Shown here one piece after another: positions 1 to 7,795 of a stretch of DNA of 64,000 nucleotides. The translations under genes were made by a program, and so were the position numbers. The stretch is from the NCBI RefSeq assembly GCF_023657445.1, contig NZ_JAGTWY010000001.1, positions 3,286,001 through 3,350,000 on the forward strand. Reading direction: 5' to 3'. Source of the stretch: Marinobacter sediminum. Lineage in GTDB: Bacteria; Pseudomonadota; Gammaproteobacteria; Pseudomonadales; Oleiphilaceae. Below the pieces are notes generated by a model, which was given only the letters and a program-made list of their open reading frames with translations, had not been told where the DNA came from and ran no database searches. Each line of letters starts with the position of its first letter. Positions within the stretch are counted from its first letter, which is position 1.

Positions 1-1869
1 ACGAAAACACTGCTCCAGCATAACGGCCGTAAGGGTCCTGTTGAGGCGAAGCTTATTGGCAATATCAACAAAACGTGAGGCGCTGATCACATCGCCATTC
101 CCCTCCACCATTCGCACCAGGCATTCAAATTTGGTCACCCGGTCAAGCTGGTTATCGTGGATGGGCTGGAACCAGGCAATCAGCCGTTCCTCATCAATAG
201 CCTCTTTCAGCCGATTGGCCCAATTCAGGTTGTTTTCAAACGTTTCTTCAATACCCACAAGAGGGTCATAGAGCAACTGATGGCGACCTTGTTGCCGGGC
301 TCTGAGTATGGCGGTCGTGGCCTGACTGATCAGCTGGTCTGCCGGATCATTTGCCCGGCGTTCCTGTCGAATTGCTACGCCAACGCTCGCGTCGAGCGTC
401 AGTGGCTGGTTTTCCCAGTAAACGCGCTGGTCGGTGACCAGGGTCCTCATGTCTGCCGCCAGTTCTTCAATCGCGCTCTGGGACTCGGGACTGGTCAGTA
501 AGGCAAATTCGTCACCAGGCAAACGATAGATGGTTCGTGATTCCACGCCACGGCGCAGGCTGGCTAATCGCGCAGCGACGACCAGCAAAACGTGATCACC
601 GCACGCTGTGCCCAAAAGACTGTTGATCTGGTTAAACCGGTCCAGATTGAGAATCAACAGGGCGGCTCCCTCACGGGTTTGCAAATCACGCTGCAACCGG
701 ACCCGATTCGGCAGACCAGTCAGTTCATCGGTGTAGGAAGCCTGTAATTCACGAATCAGCCGGACAATTCGCCAGATCAGAAACACGCTGATAATCAGGA
801 GCACGCCCGCTGTACCGAATAGAATTTGCTTGTTGGTACTCACCATGGTGCGCAGTACGGCATTTATTTCATCTTCCGGAACGCCCGCGCCATAAACCAT
901 ACCTCCGGCAGTACCGGCAAAGTACAACTCGTAGTCCCGGCCATTCACCATCATCCGCTGAGTCGTCAGTGGCAGGCGCACGCTGCTGGCTGCTTCAGGT
1001 AATCGCTCAGCCAGGTTCAGACCAAGAATGGCATCGATCAACGCCTGTTCCTCACGGTTGTCTTCACCCTGACTCAGACTCGACAGGTTGCGATTGTTCC
1101 GATCGTTGAGGAAGGCAAAGCTCTGGTCGGTGACACTCACCTCACTGACCAGATCGATGATCTGATCTGCTGACCAGGCCGTTGTGGCAATTCCAAGCAA
1201 TCGGCCATCACGGTTGTACATCGGGCTGGCCAGCGCCAGCAGCGCCCGCTTGGTATTGAGATCGAAGAAAACCGGCGACCAGTAGACGGTGCCTGCCTGC
1301 TGCGGATCTGGCTGCCAGTCCGGCCCGAGGGTGCGGGAGAACCAGGGTGAATTACGGTACTCACCAAACTGGGACTCGGTATCCAGACGTTTCGGAACCG
1401 TTGTCACCGATTGCCCGGCGACGGATGGCGTTTCCGAGTCCAGGATGTAATAAGGCATATAGCTGCGGTTGCCATCAGCGAGGATACCCGGCTCAAACCA
1501 TAAACCCGCAGCCGAGGCGCCTTCAAAATCCTCGAGATGCTGCTTGAGTGTATTTTCCATATCCGATTTCAGAGTGGCTTCAGTGGCTGATGAGGGGCCA
1601 TCGCCAAGCCGATAGAAACTTTCGCCAATATTGGCAAGAGTGACGGTATAGCTGGCAAGAGCTGACTGCCGGGCATCAATCCGTGCCAGACCGCCAGACA
1701 CTACTTCCTTTATCTGTTGCCGGCGAAGGTCCGAAATCGCGTCCTTGGAATAATTGAGGTTGAGGTTCGAAAGCAGCGTCATCCCGACCAGGAAGACCAG
1801 CAGAAGACTGACAAGAAGCCAGAGAATGGAATGTCTCAGCGTGGGCGCCCGCAGAAACGGAAATAGCAT
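1..1869 (-). CDS. Membrane-anchored GGDEF/EAL protein, C-terminus beyond window
   Basis: The reading frame runs open from an ATG at 1869 to the window edge (623 codons), so the C-terminus is missing. Residues about 14-35 form a membrane segment, followed by a long periplasmic sensor of Cache type and a second membrane segment at roughly 330-350. A GGDEF domain follows, starting with DELTGLPNR, and then the beginning of an EAL domain (WFQPIHD). Such proteins make or break cyclic di-GMP at the inner membrane in response to a periplasmic ligand. Both signature motifs are altered: the GGDEF motif reads P451-G-D-E-F and the EAL motif reads E582-C-L. The protein may therefore be a weak enzyme or a c-di-GMP effector. 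The start has only a weak ribosome site. It lies 44 bp downstream of the lipoprotein gene on the same strand. The domain call is firm; activity is unknown. Confidence 0.85.
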   Translation of the reverse strand, partial: MLFPFLRAPTLRHSILWLLVSLLLVFLVGMTLLSNLNLNYSKDAISDLRRQQIKEVVSGGLARIDARQSALASYTVTLANIGESFYRLGDGPSSATEATLKSDMENTLKQHLEDFEGASAAGLWFEPGILADGNRSYMPYYILDSETPSVAGQSVTTVPKRLDTESQFGEYRNSPWFSRTLGPDWQPDPQQAGTVYWSPVFFDLNTKRALLALASPMYNRDGRLLGIATTAWSADQIIDLVSEVSVTDQSFAFLNDRNNRNLSSLSQGEDNREEQALIDAILGLNLAERLPEAASSVRLPLTTQRMMVNGRDYELYFAGTAGGMVYGAGVPEDEINAVLRTMVSTNKQILFGTAGVLLIISVFLIWRIVRLIRELQASYTDELTGLPNRVRLQRDLQTREGAALLILNLDRFNQINSLLGTACGDHVLLVVAARLASLRRGVESRTIYRLPGDEFALLTSPESQSAIEELAADMRTLVTDQRVYWENQPLTLDASVGVAIRQERRANDPADQLISQATTAILRARQQGRHQLLYDPLVGIEETFENNLNWANRLKEAIDEERLIAWFQPIHDNQLDRVTKFECLVRMVEGNGDVISASRFVDIANKLRLNRTLTAVMLEQCFR

Positions 1870-1913
1870 AGAATGATCCCGGAGCGCTAACTCCCCTTAT
1901 CGATTAATGATGA

Positions 1914-2762
1914 TTAACCGTCATCCCGTTCGGCAACCGATGAAAGACTCTGGAGCGCCCCCTGTGCGTCACTGTGTCCTCCTTCAATAGCCTGCTGATA
2001 CCAGTAGGCGGCTTTTTTGCGATCCGTTTTAACACCCTTGCCGCGCTCATAAAGTCTGCCCAGCAGATAGCTTGCGTCGGCCGATTCGGGCGCCGCGCGA
2101 CGGGCCCAGTCAAATGCCTCGTCGAACTTCTCGAACGCGTAAGCAATCATCCCCATGCTGGCCTGGGCGCGAGTATCACCGTTCTCTGCCGGAGTGGAAC
2201 ACACCTTTCTGGCCGCACTGAAGTTCTTTATGCTGGTGAGCAGATAGCAATCGCTGAGCGCTTTGCTTTGAACAGTAGCAGCCCCGGTTTGCTCGTCCTC
2301 CGTTGCCTGCACGGATTCAGTCCGGGTGTTCACCCGCTCAGCAAACGCCTCAACGTCTTGCGGACAGGAATAATCGTAGCCGGCCCGATAACTTTGAAGA
2401 TTGTCTTCCGTGGCTGGCCTGGTTTCATAGTCCAGGGCGATGGCGTCACAACGGGCGTCCCGTTCCCGCCGGATCTCTGAAAGAATCGACTGCTGGCCAG
2501 TGTCGCCCCGGTGTTTACGGAGGTAATCCGTCAATGGGTCGATGTAAGGTTGGGCGAACAGTGCCTCGCGTTCATGCTGCGACGTTTCCCTGGTCTGGCT
2601 CACGTCGCCTTCAGAGGCATCTTGGCCGGCTTGATAATCTGGGCCATGGGCCGGCGTGACTGCCCGTTCAATGAACGCACAGCCGTTCAGCAAAAAGGCA
2701 AGCAGCAGCGTGACATACGCAAGGCGCTGCTGAGGGAAAGAGCGAACCGGCATTTTGAACAT
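1914..2762 (-). CDS. Sel1-repeat lipoprotein
   Basis: The product is about 282 residues and starts with a signal peptide ending in the lipobox LLNGC (lipidated Cys28), so it should be anchored in the outer membrane or the periplasmic face of the inner membrane. The C-terminal part carries Sel1-like/TPR-type helical repeats, the clearest being LLGRLYERGKGVKTDRKKAA near residue 225. Sel1 repeats mediate protein-protein contacts; no catalytic motif is visible and the partner is unknown. I chose the ATG at 2762. A TTG at 2777 would extend the frame but lies inside the mnmE remnant, and an ATG at 2753 is also possible. The gene sits just beyond the mnmE remnant, so it was probably the direct downstream neighbour of mnmE before the glycosyltransferase cassette arrived. 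Confidence 0.75.
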   Translation of the reverse strand: MFKMPVRSFPQQRLAYVTLLLAFLLNGCAFIERAVTPAHGPDYQAGQDASEGDVSQTRETSQHEREALFAQPYIDPLTDYLRKHRGDTGQQSILSEIRRERDARCDAIALDYETRPATEDNLQSYRAGYDYSCPQDVEAFAERVNTRTESVQATEDEQTGAATVQSKALSDCYLLTSIKNFSAARKVCSTPAENGDTRAQASMGMIAYAFEKFDEAFDWARRAAPESADASYLLGRLYERGKGVKTDRKKAAYWYQQAIEGGHSDAQGALQSLSSVAERDDG

Positions 2763-2769
2763 GACCCCA

Positions 2770-2911
2770 TTTACCAATACAGGAAACTGCTGAAAATCTT
2801 GCCTAGCAGATCATCGGGCGCTATCGCGTCGGTGATCTACCCCAGAGCATCCTGCAGGGCTTTCAGGTCTTCGTGCAGCAGTCTATCACGTATTGCCATC
2901 GCCGCGGGCTG
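2770..2911 (-). pseudogene. Decayed duplicate of the mnmE 3' end
   Basis: Read on the minus strand, this stretch aligns without large gaps to the last 45 or so codons of the intact mnmE at 6352-6500. It encodes LLHEDLKALQDALG where MnmE has [14 protein letters not shown], then [18 protein letters not shown] where MnmE has [22 protein letters not shown] at 2837-2839 replaces the Glu codon between the two blocks. One extra base at 2782 shifts the frame before the conserved C-terminal CIGK, which is still readable in the next frame. It is therefore a non-functional tail fragment. It abuts the stop of the ArnT-like gene on one side and the start of the Sel1 lipoprotein on the other. The best reading is the original mnmE tail displaced when an element integrated at the mnmE 3' end. 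Confidence 0.85.
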
Positions 2912-2919
2912 AAGCACGA

Positions 2920-4725
2920 CTAGAGGTCAGGCGAACTGGCTTTCACACACAACCCTGTGCTTTCACGGCACGGATACGGTGTTGTGAACTCTTGCCGTTT
3001 GGCGGGTGCCTGGCAAGAGGCTTTTTGCTGGTCGGGGCCGAGGAGGTACCAGGCCTCCCGGTGGGCAACACCCAGTTTGGGAGCGCCTTCATAACCAAAA
3101 CAGGCCAGCTCAAGGCCATTCTCCACAAGCAAATACCGTTCGGTCCCCTCGTTCATCCACCGCCAGGCATTGCGTTCCATACCCCGCTCGCTGCTGAAAT
3201 AGCTAAAGTGGGTTATGTCGAGCCGGGAAAACAAAATGAATTGCTCGCTGAAACGAAGCAGGCCAAGTTCCGCATCAGGGGGCAGTCTTTGTTCTGCGGC
3301 GGCGAGTATGTTCCGTGGCGTACGCAGGGGTTCCATGATGCTATAGCCCCAGGTAGAGAACAGCAGCCAGCTCACCATCAACGCCAGGAACCAACGGAAT
3401 AGAGCGTGGCTTCGCCAGAATATGAGCAAGGAAGCCAGCCAGAGAATACCGAAAGTCAGGAAGAAGCTTCCAGCCTCAGGGAGGCGGGCAGGATCCCGGC
3501 TGTAATCGCTGAATTTTTCCACAAGCCTGGGGTGATCGTTTAACGCCAGAATGCCAACCGCAATCAGAGCCACAGCCAGAACTCCGTGTAGCCCTGTCAT
3601 CAACGGCGACAACCAGGCCGACGTGCCTTCCCGAAGGCCGGGCAAGCTGTCCAGGACCACAGCAATGCCAAGTGCGAACATCGGTAGCGCGGGTAACAGG
3701 TATACACCACGCTTACCCGGGCTGAGACTGAAGAACACCACAACCAGAATGACCCAGACAAACAGTACAACGAGTTCCGGCTGATGGCGCAAACGCCGAG
3801 CAAACGGGCGCCAGGCTGCCAGGATCAGCAAGGGAAGCGGAAACCAGAGTGACGGAATCACATTGACGATGAAGTAGTACCAGGGCTGCAAATGCCCCCA
3901 GGAATTGGCGTATCGCTCACCCGTCTGTTTGAACAGTATATTGTCGCGATAGGCCAGTGCGGCGTCGGTGCCAACACTGTCCACATACATCACCATGGGC
4001 ACCAGCCAGGCAGCAGCAACGAGAAGCATCACCAGTGGGCCCAGGGTACAGCGCCAGGTCAGTGCATCACCAAACCGGGTACGGTCTTTGATCGCCATTG
4101 CCAGTAGTGGAAGAAACATGAAGATGGGCAGGAATCCGACACCCTTGGTAATGATGCCCAGCCCCATAAAACCCCAGGCCGCAAAATACCAGCCCCAGGC
4201 CGGTCGCTCGAAAAAGTGTCTGAGCAACCCGTAACAGGCAACGGTTATCCAGCAGGCGACCATGCCGTCGATCTGGGCTCTCTTGGCCTGAATCAGAAAC
4301 TGGGGGGCAAGCAACAGCAAACCAAGGGCGATAGCGCCGGTACGCGGATTCCAGAGTCGGCGTCCCAGGTCGAATACCAATGCTGAGGTCAGCAAACCAC
4401 ACAGGGCATTGGGCAGCAGAAAAGCAATTTTCAGATTGCCGGTGAGCCAGTAGAACAGGGCGACGGCCCACATAAAGACCGGGGGCTTGTCGGGATAATA
4501 CTCGCTCCCCCGCATGGGAATGAGCCATTGTCCCGAGTCCACCATTTCCCTGGCGACTTCCGCAAAACGGGGCTCATCCGCAGGCCACGGCGAACGCAGG
4601 CCGATCCCCATGAATATCATAAACGCGGCAAATGCCATCAGCAGCAGGAACAGCTGCCGTTCTGACAAACGGCTTATCCGGTCGGCAAGATCATCAAGAA
4701 GACGGGACACAGACATAGAACCCAT
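2920..4725 (-). CDS. ArnT-like (GT83) lipid-carrier glycosyltransferase
   Basis: This 601-residue inner-membrane protein has about a dozen hydrophobic segments. The N-terminal periplasmic-loop signature of the ArnT/PMT family is clear: DEPRFAEVAREM from residue 50 and YYPDKPPVFMW from residue 76. ArnT enzymes transfer a sugar from undecaprenyl phosphate to an acceptor on the periplasmic side; the classic case is 4-amino-arabinose on lipid A. The acidic and KPP residues needed for the donor phosphate are present. The real sugar and acceptor cannot be read from sequence, and no arnA/arnB genes for amino-arabinose synthesis are nearby, so I do not assign the symbol arnT. The start ATG overlaps the stop of the VTT gene by one base (TGATG), which indicates translational coupling. 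It is the last gene of the cassette, ending next to the mnmE remnant. Confidence 0.82.
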   Translation of the reverse strand: MGSMSVSRLLDDLADRISRLSERQLFLLLMAFAAFMIFMGIGLRSPWPADEPRFAEVAREMVDSGQWLIPMRGSEYYPDKPPVFMWAVALFYWLTGNLKIAFLLPNALCGLLTSALVFDLGRRLWNPRTGAIALGLLLLAPQFLIQAKRAQIDGMVACWITVACYGLLRHFFERPAWGWYFAAWGFMGLGIITKGVGFLPIFMFLPLLAMAIKDRTRFGDALTWRCTLGPLVMLLVAAAWLVPMVMYVDSVGTDAALAYRDNILFKQTGERYANSWGHLQPWYYFIVNVIPSLWFPLPLLILAAWRPFARRLRHQPELVVLFVWVILVVVFFSLSPGKRGVYLLPALPMFALGIAVVLDSLPGLREGTSAWLSPLMTGLHGVLAVALIAVGILALNDHPRLVEKFSDYSRDPARLPEAGSFFLTFGILWLASLLIFWRSHALFRWFLALMVSWLLFSTWGYSIMEPLRTPRNILAAAEQRLPPDAELGLLRFSEQFILFSRLDITHFSYFSSERGMERNAWRWMNEGTERYLLVENGLELACFGYEGAPKLGVAHREAWYLLGPDQQKASCQAPAKRQEFTTPYPCRESTGLCVKASSPDL

Positions 4726-5423
4726 CAGAACTCTTCAGATAACGGGGCAGAAAGGTTTCGTATTCGCCGGTTTCGATAAAGCGTGGCAGCAATCATTGCG
4801 ACAACAACAAAAAGCGCAGCCCCCAACAACAATGGGTATTGGTTGGCGTTGCCGATGCCGGCACCGGCCAGCGCAAAGATCAGCATTTGAGGCAGATAAC
4901 CCAGAGTGCTGCCAACAAGGAACGGCAATACCCGTATACCGGAGGCTCCAGCCAGGAGGTTTGTAAGCAGGTTGCTGCCCACCGGCAGCAACCGGATCAG
5001 CATAATCTTTAACAGCGGATCCAGGGCAATGGTGCGGTCAAAGGCCGTCATCCGGCGTTCGAACCGCTTAAGCAGGGTGGGTCTGAGCAAAAATCTGGCG
5101 GTGTAAAAACAAGCCGCCGCTCCCAGGGTGGTGACCAGGGTGGAGAAGATCGTCCCCGTGGAAAAGCCCATGGCAAAACCAAACACGAACGCAAGCAATT
5201 GCCTGGGGGCTCCGAGCCCGGAATACACAGCACCACCCGTAGCAATCAACACAACACCCATCACGCCATGACTGTGAAGGTAACTGGCAAGATGTTTCTG
5301 GTCGGCCAGGAGGTCAAGCCAGCCCTGGCTGATAGCCAGCGCACCGGTGACTGCCAGAAACAGAAATGAAAGTGGCTTAAGCCAGCTTTTCATATCAGGA
5401 CTGGCCTGCGTCATGGGGTTCAC
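4725..5423 (-). CDS. TVP38/TMEM64 (VTT/DedA-like) membrane protein
   Basis: The 232-residue product has several membrane segments and the VTT-domain hallmarks GAPRQLLAFVFGFAMG (residues about 71-86) and RLLPVGSNLLTNLLAGASG (about 144-162). VTT/DedA proteins include transporters that return undecaprenyl phosphate across the membrane. Placed between a GT2 that would load a sugar on the carrier and an ArnT-like enzyme that would unload it, a role in carrier flipping or recycling is a reasonable inference. The start taken is GTG at 5423, which overlaps the end of the GT2 gene by 29 bp; an ATG at 5414 is an alternative, also inside that overlap. Neither has a strong ribosome site, which fits coupled translation from the upstream gene. 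Confidence 0.8.
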   Translation of the reverse strand: MNPMTQASPDMKSWLKPLSFLFLAVTGALAISQGWLDLLADQKHLASYLHSHGVMGVVLIATGGAVYSGLGAPRQLLAFVFGFAMGFSTGTIFSTLVTTLGAAACFYTARFLLRPTLLKRFERRMTAFDRTIALDPLLKIMLIRLLPVGSNLLTNLLAGASGIRVLPFLVGSTLGYLPQMLIFALAGAGIGNANQYPLLLGAALFVVVAMIAATLYRNRRIRNLSAPLSEEF

Positions 5424-6141
5424 TTATACGAATAACCGGCATGCGCCGTATCAGCCACATCACGCCCATCAGGTCAACGATGCCTACCCAGGCCCGGTTC
5501 CAGGCAGAGTATTTGGAAATTCCCTGCTCGCGATGCCGGTGATTCACCTCAACCACGTCTACCAGGCCACCCGTTGCCTTAACCAGCGCCGGGATAAAAC
5601 GGTGGCCATGATTGAACCATGGCAATTTCAGGAAGGTTTCCCGGGGCAGCACTTTCAGACCACAACCCGTGTCCGGAACGCCGTCATGCAGCAAGGCATT
5701 CCGTACCCGATTCGCCAGCCGCGACTGAAAACATTTCCAGGGAGTATCCTTTCGGTTTTTGCGGTAACCGGCGATACAGAAATCATCGGCACCGATGGTT
5801 TCCGCCCGCCGTAACATCGCGGGAATATCGGCTGGATCATTCTGACCATCGCCATCGATGGTGACAATCAAGTCTCCACGGGCATACCTCACACCGGTTT
5901 TTACCGCACAGCTCTGACCGGCATTCCGTTCATGCCGAATCGTCTGAATCGGGCATTCGAGGGATTTCGCCGTAGCAAGCGCCATGGCAAGGGTCTGGTC
6001 GCTACTGCCATCATCCACTATGACGATTTCAAACCGGGGATACTCGTTCAAAGCCGAGTGAATCTCGGTAATCAGTTTGCCAATGCTGTCTTCCTCGTTC
6101 ATCACCGGAATAACAACGGATAAAGATGTTTCTGAAGCCAT
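5395..6141 (-). CDS. GT2 polyprenyl-phosphate sugar transferase (DPM1/ArnC-like)
   Basis: The 248-residue product is a GT-A fold family 2 glycosyltransferase. It has VVIPVMNEED at the N-terminus, DDGSSD (43-48) for nucleotide binding and DGDGQ (96-100) as the metal-binding DxD. Enzymes of this group transfer a sugar from a nucleotide donor to dolichyl or undecaprenyl phosphate on the cytoplasmic side. Only one weak hydrophobic stretch near the C-terminus is visible, unlike ArnC with its two membrane helices. I chose the ATG at 6141 because AAGGTGG lies 7 bases upstream; the frame stays open to 6204 but without a ribosome site. It is the first gene of the cassette and lies about 80 bp downstream of a PmrA-like box. 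The donor sugar is not predictable. Confidence 0.85.
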   Translation of the reverse strand: MASETSLSVVIPVMNEEDSIGKLITEIHSALNEYPRFEIVIVDDGSSDQTLAMALATAKSLECPIQTIRHERNAGQSCAVKTGVRYARGDLIVTIDGDGQNDPADIPAMLRRAETIGADDFCIAGYRKNRKDTPWKCFQSRLANRVRNALLHDGVPDTGCGLKVLPRETFLKLPWFNHGHRFIPALVKATGGLVDVVEVNHRHREQGISKYSAWNRAWVGIVDLMGVMWLIRRMPVIRISEPHDAGQS

Positions 6142-6221
6142 AAAGACGCCACCTTGAGCGAATCCCTTTTCCTTACGGGTTCGATGTCCATTTTTGATTC
6201 GCAAGAGTGTGGCTCAGAGAG

Positions 6222-6238
6222 CTTAAGGAACCCTTAAG
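6222..6238 (-). promoter_or_regulatory. PmrA-box-like direct repeat CTTAAG-N5-CTTAAG
   Basis: Two CTTAAG hexamers lie 11 bp apart (6222-6227 and 6233-6238; spacer GAACC on the plus strand). This matches the YTTAAK-N5-YTTAAK pattern bound by PmrA/BasR, the regulator of lipid A modification genes in enterics and relatives. It sits about 80 bp upstream of the GT2 start and is the only such pair I found. No good -35/-10 pair is visible next to it, which is normal for an activator-dependent promoter. No pmrA/pmrB gene is in the window. Confidence 0.6.
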
Positions 6239-6325
6239 ACCGCAATAAAAACCTCACGACCATCCGGGAGCGTCGTGAAAAAGGTTAGCGAGTTTCGAGA
6301 AAATACAGGGAGTAAATCAGAGAGG

Positions 6326-6360
6326 GGCAAGTAGAACCGGTTGTTCCGGTTCTACTTGCC
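6326..6360. repeat. 15-bp perfect inverted repeat overlapping the mnmE stop codon
   Basis: The arms at 6326-6340 and 6346-6360 are perfectly complementary, with the 5-base loop TTGTT. The right arm contains the last two codons and the stop of mnmE. As RNA it would form a strong hairpin, but no U-run follows on the mnmE side, so it is a poor classical terminator. It coincides with the presumed integration site at the mnmE 3' end. Confidence 0.8.
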
Positions 6361-7722
6361 AATGCAGAAACTGCTGAAGATCTTGCCAAGTAAGTCGTCC
6401 GGGGTCAGGTGCCCGGTGATTTCGCCCAGCGCATCCTGTGCTGCCCGCAGGTCCTCTGCCAGCAGTTCGCCGGCACCGTAGCCTTCGAGCTGACTTTGTC
6501 CTTGCAACAGTGATTGCCGGGCTCGCTCCAGCGCATCGAGATGACGACGGCGTGCAAGGAAGCCACCCTCGGTGGTACTGGCAAAGCCCATGCACTGTTT
6601 CAGATGATCCCGCAGGGTTTCCAGGCCTTCGGCAGATTTGGCGGCAAGCCGGATGACCGGCGCTGACTGATGCGGTTCGGCAGTGATTCCAACGGTTTCA
6701 CCGGAAAGGTCTACCTTGTTGCGTATCACGGTAACCGGTGCTCTGGCAGGCAGCTGATCAATAAAGTCAGGCCAGATTTCGTGAGGTTCGGTTTTATCGG
6801 TCGTGGTCGCATCCACCATGAGCAGGATCCGGTCCGCCTGACGAATTTCATCCCAGGCCCGGGAAATTCCGATCTGTTCCACCTCGTCGGGGCTGTCCCG
6901 CAGGCCCGCAGTGTCGATGATGTGCAGGGGCATACCATCAATGTGGATATGTTCCCGCAAGACATCCCGGGTCGTCCCCTCTATGGCTGTCACGATAGCT
7001 GCTTCGCGGCCAGCGAGGGCATTCAGGAGACTGGATTTACCAGCATTGGGTCGCCCGCCAATAACCACTTTCATACCGTCACGCAGAATGGTGCCCTGCT
7101 GCGCTTCGGCCAGAATGGTGTTAAGGCGGTTCAGCAGTTCTTGCAGATCCCCCGCGACCTTGCCATCCGCCAGAAAGTCGATCTCTTCCTCCGGAAAATC
7201 GATGGCGGCTTCGACGTAAATGCGCAAGTGGGTCACCGCGTCGACCAGATCGTCAATGCGGCGCGAGAATACTCCCTGCATCGAGCGTACAGCGCAGCGT
7301 GCGGCCTGCTCTGAACTACTCTCAATCAGATCTGCAATGGCCTCTGCCTGGGCGAGATCCAGTTTGTCATTCAGAAAGGCGCGTTCGGAAAACTCACCAG
7401 GCCGCGCCAGGCGGGCGCCGCGACGGCAGACTTCCCGTAACAATAAATCGAGAATAACCGTTCCACCATGGCCCTGTAGTTCAAACACATCCTCCCCGGT
7501 AAAAGAATGGGGATTCGGGAAAAACAGGCCAATACCCTCATCGATCAGTCCACCATCGCTTCCTAGAAATGGACCATAGTGGGCATACCTGGGCCGGGGC
7601 TCGAATCCCAGTATCTGACTGGCAATTTCAGTGGCCAACGGACCGGAGACGCGAACAATCCCCACACCGGCCTGGCCGGGCGCCGTAGCTATTGCTGCAA
7701 TGGTGTCAGAACTCTGGTTCAT
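6352..7722 (-). CDS. mnmE: tRNA uridine-5-carboxymethylaminomethyl modification GTPase MnmE
   Basis: MnmE, with MnmG, installs the carboxymethylaminomethyl group on wobble uridine 34 of several tRNAs. The 456-residue product has the normal family length. The N-terminal folate-binding domain starts with [20 protein letters not shown]. The embedded G domain has [12 protein letters not shown] near residue 225 and the DTAG switch, and the chain ends in the invariant CIGK, whose Cys is catalytic. I chose the ATG at 7722 behind GAGGGAACCGAG; the frame extends to 7758 without homology. The gene follows yidC after a terminator-like hairpin. mnmG, which often follows mnmE, is not found downstream here; the glycosyltransferase cassette is there instead. 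The mnmE tail may be a replacement brought by the inserted element. Confidence 0.97.
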   Translation of the reverse strand: MNQSSDTIAAIATAPGQAGVGIVRVSGPLATEIASQILGFEPRPRYAHYGPFLGSDGGLIDEGIGLFFPNPHSFTGEDVFELQGHGGTVILDLLLREVCRRGARLARPGEFSERAFLNDKLDLAQAEAIADLIESSSEQAARCAVRSMQGVFSRRIDDLVDAVTHLRIYVEAAIDFPEEEIDFLADGKVAGDLQELLNRLNTILAEAQQGTILRDGMKVVIGGRPNAGKSSLLNALAGREAAIVTAIEGTTRDVLREHIHIDGMPLHIIDTAGLRDSPDEVEQIGISRAWDEIRQADRILLMVDATTTDKTEPHEIWPDFIDQLPARAPVTVIRNKVDLSGETVGITAEPHQSAPVIRLAAKSAEGLETLRDHLKQCMGFASTTEGGFLARRRHLDALERARQSLLQGQSQLEGYGAGELLAEDLRAAQDALGEITGHLTPDDLLGKIFSSFCIGK

Positions 7723-7743
7723 CTCGGTTCCCTCAGTCTGAAA

Positions 7744-7771
7744 CAACAAAGGCTCCATGAAGGAGCCTTTG
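7744..7771 (-). terminator. Intrinsic terminator after yidC
   Basis: The stem CAAAGGCTCC/GGAGCCTTTG (7747-7756 and 7762-7771) has a 5-base loop and, on the minus strand, is followed by TTGTTTC. It lies 25 bp past the yidC stop and ends the rpmH-rnpA-yidD-yidC transcript, probably with some read-through into mnmE. Confidence 0.7.
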
Positions 7772-7795
7772 TCTGGGTCGGGTCGGCTGCCGTGG

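Noticed and set aside
2763..2777. TTG 2777 as the start of the Sel1 lipoprotein
   Set aside because: It lies inside the mnmE remnant and has no ribosome site; the ATG at 2762 gives a standard lipoprotein signal.
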